From: Mycobacterium sp. 050128
GTDB lineage: Bacteria > Actinomycetota > Actinomycetes > Mycobacteriales > Mycobacteriaceae
Direction of reading: 5' to 3'
DNA length: 64,000 nucleotides
Assembly (NCBI RefSeq): GCF_036409155.1
Contig: NZ_JAZGLW010000001.1
Location: 1,736,001-1,800,000 of the forward strand
The position numbers and the translations under genes are program-made. This document shows positions 57,789 through 64,000 of this stretch, piece by piece. Within the stretch, counting starts at the first letter, position 1. Each line of letters opens with the position of its first letter. Below the pieces are notes generated by a model, which did no database searches, had not been told where the DNA came from, and saw only the letters and a program-made list of their open reading frames with translations.

Positions 57789-59168
57789 ATGACCGATAGC
57801 GCATTGTCGTCCGGGCATCGTCTGCACGAGTCTGGTGCCAGTTCCAACTCGCGGCGTATCCCTATCACACCCGTCGAGGCACAGGGCGCGCGCGTTCGCG
57901 ATATCTCGGGCCGGTGGTATCTGGACTGTCTGTGCGCCGCAGGCTCGATGTCACTGGGGTGGAACCACCCCGTCGTGACCCAGGCGTTGCGGCGAACACT
58001 GGATTCCGGCACACCGCTGTTGACGCTGGACTTCCATCATCCCCTGCGCGATGCGTTCGTCGAAGACCTGCTGGCTACTCTGCCGCCGGGCCTGGCCGAC
58101 GACTGCGTAGTTCATCTCTGCTCGCCGAGCGGAGCTAACGCCGTGGAGGCTGCGCTGATGTTGGCTGAGATCGCGACCGGTGGTCACGAACACATAGGCA
58201 TGCAAGGCGGGTTTCACGGGTGCAGCAGGGCCGCTCGTGCCCTCAGTTCGGGAGGCGGGCTGCGCCGCCAGCCAGTCACGTTGTCTACTGCCGCCCACTT
58301 CCTGCCCTACCCCCAGGAGTACCGCTGTCCGTTCGATCTCGGCGGACAGGCCGGGACCGACTTGGCGATCAGTGCCGTGGAGCGCCTCTTTGCCAGCCGG
58401 CATAGTGGCCTGCGCGCTCCCGCATCGTTGCTGACCGAATTCGTGCTCGGCGAGGGCGGTGTAATTCCGGCCGTGCCCGCCTGGGCGCAGGCGTTGCGGC
58501 GTGCAGCGACGGCCAACCAGATCCCGCTCATCGCGGACGAGGTGCAGGCCGGCACATACCGGACGGGCCGGCCGTGGGCCTTCGAACACTGCGATGTCGA
58601 GCCCGACATGATCGCGATCTCCAAGGGATTAGGCTCGGGAATCCCCATTGCGGTATTGGTGATCCGGCGCCGATTTGACGTCTGGGGCGCGGGCGCGTTC
58701 ACGGGGACGTTCCGCGGCAATGCGCTCGGGTTCGCCGCGGCGAGCGCGGTGCTGCGATATGCGGCTCAAGCCGGCATCGCCGCGCACGTCACCGAGATGG
58801 GCGTTCGCCTGAGCGAGGGGCTGTGCGCTATCGCCGCGCAGGCCACCACCGCCGGCGACGTGCGCGTCATCGGTCTGATGGCCGGCGTGGAGATCATTGA
58901 CCCAATGGCCGGTTGTGACCAGCGGGGCGTCGGCCAGCCGGCTCCGGGGCTGGCGACCGAGATCCAAAAAGCTTGCCTGGCAGCCGGACTCATCGTCGAA
59001 GTTGGTGGTGAATACGACAACGTGGTCCGATTCATGCCGCCATTGACCATCACCGACCGCGAGATCGACGACATTCTCGAACGATTCCACACGGCCATGG
59101 ACCACGTGGAGCATCTGGTACGCACCGGCCAAGAATGGCCGGGTGCGGTGCCGGAGTATTCCGCATGA
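57789..59168 (+). CDS. Diaminobutyrate-2-oxoglutarate aminotransferase-like (class III)
   Basis: This 459-residue class III PLP enzyme has LDCLCAAGSMSLGWNHPVV, the phosphate-binding SPSGANAVEAALMLAE, GFHGCSRAARALS, LIADEVQAGTYRTGRPW (Asp250) and the Schiff-base Lys279 in IAISKGLGSG. The pattern (GFHG, FTGTFRGN) is that of L-2,4-diaminobutyrate transaminases (EctB/Dat group). It converts aspartate semialdehyde to diaminobutyrate. Its stop overlaps the decarboxylase start, a classic dat-ddc pair. The 274-bp upstream gap carries the promoter; no other gene is visible there. Confidence 0.87.
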   Translation: MTDSALSSGHRLHESGASSNSRRIPITPVEAQGARVRDISGRWYLDCLCAAGSMSLGWNHPVVTQALRRTLDSGTPLLTLDFHHPLRDAFVEDLLATLPPGLADDCVVHLCSPSGANAVEAALMLAEIATGGHEHIGMQGGFHGCSRAARALSSGGGLRRQPVTLSTAAHFLPYPQEYRCPFDLGGQAGTDLAISAVERLFASRHSGLRAPASLLTEFVLGEGGVIPAVPAWAQALRRAATANQIPLIADEVQAGTYRTGRPWAFEHCDVEPDMIAISKGLGSGIPIAVLVIRRRFDVWGAGAFTGTFRGNALGFAAASAVLRYAAQAGIAAHVTEMGVRLSEGLCAIAAQATTAGDVRVIGLMAGVEIIDPMAGCDQRGVGQPAPGLATEIQKACLAAGLIVEVGGEYDNVVRFMPPLTITDREIDDILERFHTAMDHVEHLVRTGQEWPGAVPEYSA

Positions 59169-60667
59169 GCGGCGACACCGCCTTCGAGAGTGAGTTTCTC
59201 ACTTTCGCGGGAGCTCAGCATTACCTGGAAGCGGTCAATGAGGCGGCGGGCCATGTTGCGGCCGGCTGTTTGCGCCCCGCCCGGCCCGGGTTCATCCAGG
59301 GAGCCGCGGCGCTGCGGGAAACTTTGGCAGCCTTCCGAGTGGTGCCGCGGACCGGTCTCGGCCTGTCGGCTGTGCTGGAGGAGACGGCGGCACTCGTCGC
59401 GCCGCACTCGACCGCGGTATCCAATCCGAATTACGTCGCACACTTACATTGCCCACCGGCCATCGCGAGTCTTGCCGCAGAGACAATGCTGTGCGCGCTG
59501 AACCAATCGATGGACTCATTCGACCAGGGTCCGGCCGCCGCGGTGATCGAACAATTCGTGATCGACTGGTTGTGTGAGGTCTTCGATCTCGCAGACGGCG
59601 ACGGCGTCTTCACCAGTGGGGGAACGCAATCCAACGTGCAGGCCCTGATGCTGGCACGCGATAATTTCGCGGCCCGGACCCTGGGAGTCGATATCGCCGC
59701 GGACGGTCTGCCGCCCGATGCGCGTCGGTGGCGCATCGTCTGCACCGACGACGCGCACTTTTCGGTGCTGACCGCCGCCCGGCTGCTGGGCCTCGGCAAG
59801 GCGGCAATTCTTCCCGCCGGTACCGACGCCTGCGGCCGCCTGGACGCCAGCTCGTTGAGGGAGCTGCTGCACGCTTCTCGATTGCGCGACGAGCAAGTCA
59901 TCGCGGTGGTGCTGTCCGCGGGCACGACTAATCGGGGGGCTATCGACCCGCTTGCCGACGCCATTGAAATTGCTGCGGTGCAGGGTATTTGGGCTCACGT
60001 CGATGCTGCCGCCGCCGGCTGCCTGATGTTGAGCGAACGGCACCGCAACCTGCTCGACGGCATTAGCGCGGCGAATTCGATTAGCGTCGATTTCCACAAG
60101 CTGCTGTTCCAGACGATCAGTTGTGCCGCTCTCCTGGTGCGGCAACGACACGACCTGGACGTCATGCGCAGTCACTCCGACTACCTCAACCCCGCCGACG
60201 ACGACGACGGAGACATCCTGAACCACGTCGGCAAGTCGCTGCAGACCACCCGCCGATTTGATGCGCTCAAAGTTCTTGTCACGGTGCGGTCATTGGGGCT
60301 CGACACCGTCGCCACGATGATTGACCGCACTGTCGAGGCCGCCCGTGCCGCGGGCGATGCGGTGGCCGCTCATCTTCATCTCGACTTGATCAGTCCGTGC
60401 ACGACTAACACCGTCATCCTGCGCTGGGCGGGGCCAGACACCTCCGCCGTCGAGCGAGACCACGTCAACATCGCCATCCGCCAGCACCTGGTGGACACCG
60501 ATCAGGCCCTGATCGGGCGGACCCGAGTCGCCGGTGCCACCGCGCTCAAGCTCACGTTCGTCAATCCGGTATGCACACCTGACCGTGCCCGAGATCTCGT
60601 GCAGCGCATCGCCGACTGCGGCAACACCATCGCCACGGCAGGGGCGACACAGCTCAACCGGGTCTAG
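59165..60667 (+). CDS. L-2,4-diaminobutyrate decarboxylase-like (PLP group II)
   Basis: This 500-residue group II decarboxylase has NPNYVAHLHCPPAIASLAAE, GVFTSGGTQSNVQALMLARD, His198 in DDAHFSVLTAARLLGLG, Asp280 in WAHVDAAAAG and the Schiff-base Lys312 in VDFHKLLFQ. The NYVAHLHCPP block is diagnostic of diaminobutyrate and related decarboxylases rather than aromatic ones. Together with the preceding gene it would yield 1,3-diaminopropane. ATG 59165 overlaps the preceding stop (ATGA). Confidence 0.88.
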   Translation: MSGDTAFESEFLTFAGAQHYLEAVNEAAGHVAAGCLRPARPGFIQGAAALRETLAAFRVVPRTGLGLSAVLEETAALVAPHSTAVSNPNYVAHLHCPPAIASLAAETMLCALNQSMDSFDQGPAAAVIEQFVIDWLCEVFDLADGDGVFTSGGTQSNVQALMLARDNFAARTLGVDIAADGLPPDARRWRIVCTDDAHFSVLTAARLLGLGKAAILPAGTDACGRLDASSLRELLHASRLRDEQVIAVVLSAGTTNRGAIDPLADAIEIAAVQGIWAHVDAAAAGCLMLSERHRNLLDGISAANSISVDFHKLLFQTISCAALLVRQRHDLDVMRSHSDYLNPADDDDGDILNHVGKSLQTTRRFDALKVLVTVRSLGLDTVATMIDRTVEAARAAGDAVAAHLHLDLISPCTTNTVILRWAGPDTSAVERDHVNIAIRQHLVDTDQALIGRTRVAGATALKLTFVNPVCTPDRARDLVQRIADCGNTIATAGATQLNRV

Positions 60668-60785
60668 TTTGAGTTCTGATTCGAGGACCTGACGTCGCAT
60701 TCCTCATTCCCACGGCACTTCCGGCGATTGAGCGCCTGCAGAACGGGTACCGCAGGTAGGTCCGACGTGAGAAATGGGGTGTTCG

Positions 60786-61058
60786 ATGGAGAATGGCTAC
60801 CTGAAAAGAGGATTCGCACTGCTCGGTGGTGCGGCCGTGCTCGGCCTGGGGATCGCCTGCGGTAGTGGCATCAGTCAATCGGTAGCCGCGCCCGCAGCAC
60901 CGACACCGTCGCCGACGTCGTCCAACCAGCCGGCACCCGCACCGATGCAACCGGGTACGGGTTCGGGCGGCGAGAATGTGCCGGGTAGTGGGGGAACCGG
61001 TAGTGGACCGGCCGGTGGGGCCGGGGGAGGTGGAGCCGCCGGAGGCGGTGGGGGCTGA
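60786..61058 (+). CDS. Small exported Gly/Pro-rich protein
   Basis: This 90-residue protein begins MENGYLKRGFALLGGAAVLG, with a signal peptide through about residue 34 (SQSVAA). The remainder is Pro/Ser then Gly-rich with no fold. ATG 60786 is used; ATG 60774 is four codons upstream. Similar short secreted proteins are frequent in mycobacteria. The Cys at IAC lacks a proper lipobox. The function is unknown. Confidence 0.7.
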   Translation: MENGYLKRGFALLGGAAVLGLGIACGSGISQSVAAPAAPTPSPTSSNQPAPAPMQPGTGSGGENVPGSGGTGSGPAGGAGGGGAAGGGGG

Positions 61059-61075
61059 CCCTCGCCCCTAAATCG

Positions 61076-62398
61076 TCACGGCACTGCGGTCGAGTACAAC
61101 CACGCCTCCCACAACGGCCGCAGCGACTCCTCGGAGTAGTTGGCTGCCAGGCCGGTGAAGTCGTCGGTGACGGCGGTGCCGTGACGATGCCGCGACGTCC
61201 AATCCTTAAGCAGCGCAAAGAATTTATCGCTGCCCAGCCGTCCGCGCAGCGCGTGCAGTGTCAGCGCACCGCGTTTGTATACGCGGTCGTCGAACATATC
61301 GCGTGCTCCCGGATCGGCCAGTAGCAGGTCTTGCGGCTCGGTTCGCAGCTGCGCATGGTGCAGCTTCGCGAGATCGTCCGCGCTGGGCCCGCCGCTGCGC
61401 TCTGACCATAACCACTCCGCGTAGCACGCGAATCCTTCGTGCAACCAGATATCGCGCCATTGGCCCGCTGTCACCGAGTTGCCGAACCACTGGTGCGCCA
61501 GTTCATGGGCGACCAGCCGTTCGCTGGACCGCGTGCCGTCGCAATGGTTTGCGCCGAAGATCGAAACGCCTTGGGCTTCAAGGGGTATCTCCAACGGATC
61601 GTCGGTGACCACGACCGTGTACCCGGCCGCCAGCGGATACGGTCCGAACAGCTCGATGAACAACTTCATCATCTCGGGCTGGCGGGCGAAGTCGTGATCG
61701 AAGTTCGGGCGCAGCCGGTGGGGCAGTGCGGCCTGTATCGGCACCGGTGTGCGCGCCAGCCGTCGGATCTCGTAGTCGCCGATCTGCAGCGTGATCAGGT
61801 AGGTCGACGTCGGCTCGCGCTGCTCATAGGTCCATACGGTCCGCGAGGCGCGGGCCCGGCGCGAGAGCAGCTGGCCGTTGGCGATCACCCGGTACCGGCT
61901 TTCGGTGCTGACCTGGAGATGAAACGCGGCTTTGGCGCTGGGGTGGTCGTTGCAGGGGAACCACGACGCGGCGCCGTTGGGCTGCCCGGCGACCAGCACG
62001 CCGTCGGTCAGCTCCTCGAAACCTACGTTTCCCCACAGCGAACGCAGCGGCCGCGGCGAACCGCCGTATCGCACCACGATCGACAACGCGGCCCCGGTTG
62101 GCAGCTTCGAGGGAAGCCGGATACGCAATTTTCCACCACGGCAGGAGAATTGGTCAACGCGTTTACCGTTCACCGATACCTTCGACACCGTCAACGCGGC
62201 TGCCAGGTCGAGCGTCAGTTGCTGCAATTCGGTCAGCGTGACGGCGGTGATCGTTGCCGAACCGGCCAGCCGGTTCAGCGCGACCTTGTAGTCCAGATCC
62301 AGCTCATACCGCGACACCTGATACCCGGCATTGCCGTTGTGCGGCAGATACTCGTCGATCGGATCCGGCGGCAGCGCCTTCTTCGCGGAAGCTTTCAC
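61076..62398 (-). CDS. M1-family metallopeptidase
   Basis: This 440-residue protein has N-terminal beta domain YQVSRYELDLDYKVALNRL and zinc motif H298-E299-L-A-H302 with the third ligand Glu321 in WLHEGFACYAEW, the M1 arrangement. The usual GxMEN exopeptidase motif is degenerate (LEAQGVSIF at 273-281). Only the first two M1 domains are present, as in short actinobacterial members. No signal peptide is seen. Its start overlaps the Pls/PosA-type gene stop, so they are co-translated. Confidence 0.9.
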   Translation of the reverse strand: MKASAKKALPPDPIDEYLPHNGNAGYQVSRYELDLDYKVALNRLAGSATITAVTLTELQQLTLDLAAALTVSKVSVNGKRVDQFSCRGGKLRIRLPSKLPTGAALSIVVRYGGSPRPLRSLWGNVGFEELTDGVLVAGQPNGAASWFPCNDHPSAKAAFHLQVSTESRYRVIANGQLLSRRARASRTVWTYEQREPTSTYLITLQIGDYEIRRLARTPVPIQAALPHRLRPNFDHDFARQPEMMKLFIELFGPYPLAAGYTVVVTDDPLEIPLEAQGVSIFGANHCDGTRSSERLVAHELAHQWFGNSVTAGQWRDIWLHEGFACYAEWLWSERSGGPSADDLAKLHHAQLRTEPQDLLLADPGARDMFDDRVYKRGALTLHALRGRLGSDKFFALLKDWTSRHRHGTAVTDDFTGLAANYSEESLRPLWEAWLYSTAVP

Positions 62399-64000
62399 GC
62401 CGCGGTGTCCTGAACGCCGCGTGCCGAGGCGGCCTTACGCGCCTTCTTACGACCGGGATTCCACGGCCTGATCGGATTACCTTGCCAGCGTGTCGATCCC
62501 GGTACCTTGTCACCACGCACCACCAGAGACGCGGGCCCCACCGTCGCGCCGGCGCCGAGCCGGGCGGCGGGCAACGCAACACAATGCGGACCCAACGTCG
62601 CACCGGGTTCCAGCACGACGCTGTCCATTCGCATGATCCGGTCGTGGAACAGGTGTGTCTGCACCACGCAGCCGCGGTTGACGGTCGCCCCATCGCCCAG
62701 CGTGACGAGATCCGCCTCAGGGAGCCAATAGGATTCACACCAGACGCCGCGCCCGATCCGGGCGCCCAACGCACGCAGCCACAGATTCAGGACCGGCGTG
62801 CCACTGGCGGCCCGGGCGAACCACGGCGCGGCCACGGTTTCGACGAACGTGTCGGCGACTTCGTTGCGCCACACGAACGACGACCACAGCGGATATTCGC
62901 TCGCCTTTATGCGGCCGACCAGAAGCCATTTCGCGACGATCGTGATGCCACCGGCGATCGCACCCGCCGCCAGTAGCACCAGCCCGGAGCCCAGCGCCGC
63001 CCACCAAATGCCGAATATCCTTGCCAGCGCCTGCAATCCGCCGAGCACCGCCAACCCGATCGCCACCGACACGATCACCGGCAGCAACCGCAACGTCTCC
63101 ACCACCGCCCGCATCGCCTTCAATCGCCGCGGCGGGTCGTAGGTGGTCGTCTCGTCGGCCTCGGCCGGACGACGGCGCAACCGCGTCGGCGGGCTGCCCA
63201 GCCAGGACGAGCCACGCTTGGCCTTGGGCGGCGTGGCCGACAGCACCGCCACCAGGCCGTCGTCGGGAACACGGCGACCGGGCTGGGTGATGCCGGAATT
63301 TCCGAGGAACGCGCGTCGGCCGACCGTCGTCGTCGCCGCGTAGATCCAGCCGCCGCCCAGCTCGTACGACGCGACCATTGTGTCGTCGGCCAGGAACGCG
63401 CCGTCCTCGATCACGGTGAACTTCGGCGTCAGCAACACCGTCGAGATCTCGGTCCCCTGGCCGACTTTCGCACCCAGCAGTCGCAGCCACATCGGCGTCA
63501 GCAGGCTGGCATACAGCGGGAACAGATAGTTGCGCGCGGCGTCCATCAGGCGTTCGGTGGTCCACAGCTGCCAGCCGGCGCGGCTGCGCACCGGGTGATA
63601 ACCCTCGCGCAGCCGCAGCGACAACACTCGCACCCCGAGCACCGTCAACAGCGCGTACACCGCAAGCGCGGTCACCGTCGCGACCGGTGTCCACAGCAGC
63701 GCCGGCACCACCGCCTGCGACAGCCGATCGGTGTGGTGCACGCCTAGCCCGATGACCGCGAGCCCGCTCCCCACCGCGACCAGCGGCAGCGCCTCCAGCA
63801 GTATCGACGTCAGCCCGTACATGGCGACCCAATGCGCGCGGGGCGCCGGCCGTTCGTCCGGCCACGGGTGGTTGACCCGGCCGGATTTCACCGCCGGCGA
63901 GCCCTTCCAGTACTGGCCGTTCTTGATCTTGTCCAGCACGCCCGCGCCCGGCGCCACGTCGGCGTTCTTGCCGACGACCGCACCGGGCAGCAACGTACTG
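62395..64000 (-). CDS. Pls/PosA-type non-ribosomal peptide synthetase, C-terminal part (5' end outside window)
   Basis: At least 535 residues are open to the right edge. Left-handed beta-helix hexapeptide blocks appear three times: LLPGAVVGKNADVAPGAGV at the edge, GAKVGQGTEISTVLLTPKFTVIEDGAFLADD, and GARIGRGVWCESYWLPEADLVTLGDGATVNRG. Hydrophobic helices lie between them (WVAMYGLTSILLEALPLVAVG and a pair near 300-360). This is the C-terminal architecture of polylysine-synthetase-like (Pls) proteins, whose adenylation and carrier domains would lie outside. The product is unknown. The M1 peptidase follows with a 4-nt overlap. Confidence 0.85.
   Translation of the reverse strand, partial: STLLPGAVVGKNADVAPGAGVLDKIKNGQYWKGSPAVKSGRVNHPWPDERPAPRAHWVAMYGLTSILLEALPLVAVGSGLAVIGLGVHHTDRLSQAVVPALLWTPVATVTALAVYALLTVLGVRVLSLRLREGYHPVRSRAGWQLWTTERLMDAARNYLFPLYASLLTPMWLRLLGAKVGQGTEISTVLLTPKFTVIEDGAFLADDTMVASYELGGGWIYAATTTVGRRAFLGNSGITQPGRRVPDDGLVAVLSATPPKAKRGSSWLGSPPTRLRRRPAEADETTTYDPPRRLKAMRAVVETLRLLPVIVSVAIGLAVLGGLQALARIFGIWWAALGSGLVLLAAGAIAGGITIVAKWLLVGRIKASEYPLWSSFVWRNEVADTFVETVAAPWFARAASGTPVLNLWLRALGARIGRGVWCESYWLPEADLVTLGDGATVNRGCVVQTHLFHDRIMRMDSVVLEPGATLGPHCVALPAARLGAGATVGPASLVVRGDKVPGSTRWQGNPIRPWNPGRKKARKAASARGVQDTAA

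Overview
The window is high-GC DNA from a slow-growing, non-tuberculous Mycobacterium. Gene content and order follow the M. tuberculosis H37Rv segment Rv3779 down to about Rv3752c, read in the opposite direction: an Rv3779-type membrane glycosyltransferase, an Rv3778c-type aminotransferase-fold protein, a quinone oxidoreductase, lipE, echA21, hisC2, a class I methyltransferase, tcrX/tcrY, lpqH, an alkyl sulfatase, fadE36, proXVWZ, tyrA and tadA, with tRNA-Ser and tRNA-Arg genes at the expected places. The species cannot be fixed by eye.

Backbone, 1-39.3 kb. Core genes are interrupted by accessory blocks. The most striking (9.27-13.06 kb) is a four-gene operon encoding homologues of the ESX-1 substrates and helper proteins EspB, EspA/EspE, EspC/EspF and EspD/EspH, divergent from a LysR regulator and far from any ESX secretion machinery visible here. 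Other accessory items are a baeRF2 (Rv2629/Balon-like) ribosome-associated protein at 4.2-5.3 kb, a MarR-oxidoreductase pair with a duplicated operator at 19.4 kb, and a fatty-acid catabolic operon (APH-like kinase, SDR, acyl-CoA dehydrogenase, TetR, quinone oxidoreductase) at 25.8-30.5 kb. Three copies of a nested palindromic intergenic repeat lie at 3.05, 13.1 and 30.55 kb.

Accessory half, 39.3-61 kb. After the tRNA-Ser(CGA) gene, synteny with H37Rv is lost. There is an orphan Mce-E-type lipoprotein with an alpha/beta hydrolase under a TetR with a double operator (40-42.8 kb) and a membrane diguanylate cyclase. Next comes a likely steroid gene cluster (44.1-49.8 kb): a bacterial homologue of eukaryotic ERG2 sterol isomerase/sigma-1 receptor divergent from TetR-SDR-SnoaL-enoyl-CoA hydratase-nitronate monooxygenase-KshA-type Rieske oxygenase, with a perfect TetR-type palindrome at the operon start. 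A GH5 hydrolase, a TM2 protein and a second ESX-1-type orphan (a PE35-like PE protein at 51.8 kb) follow. Then come an IclR-controlled sulfotransferase/MBL hydrolase/VOC/LLM cluster (52.5-57.5 kb) and a two-gene route to 1,3-diaminopropane (diaminobutyrate aminotransferase and decarboxylase, 57.8-60.7 kb). The window ends with an M1 peptidase and the C-terminal part of a Pls/PosA-type peptide synthetase that runs off the right edge.

Overall the region is a conserved chromosomal spine into which envelope, sterol/lipid and type VII effector modules have been inserted, several with a local regulator and a visible operator. No CRISPR array, insertion sequence, rRNA or replication origin was seen. 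Names are by recognition of the families; no database search was run.
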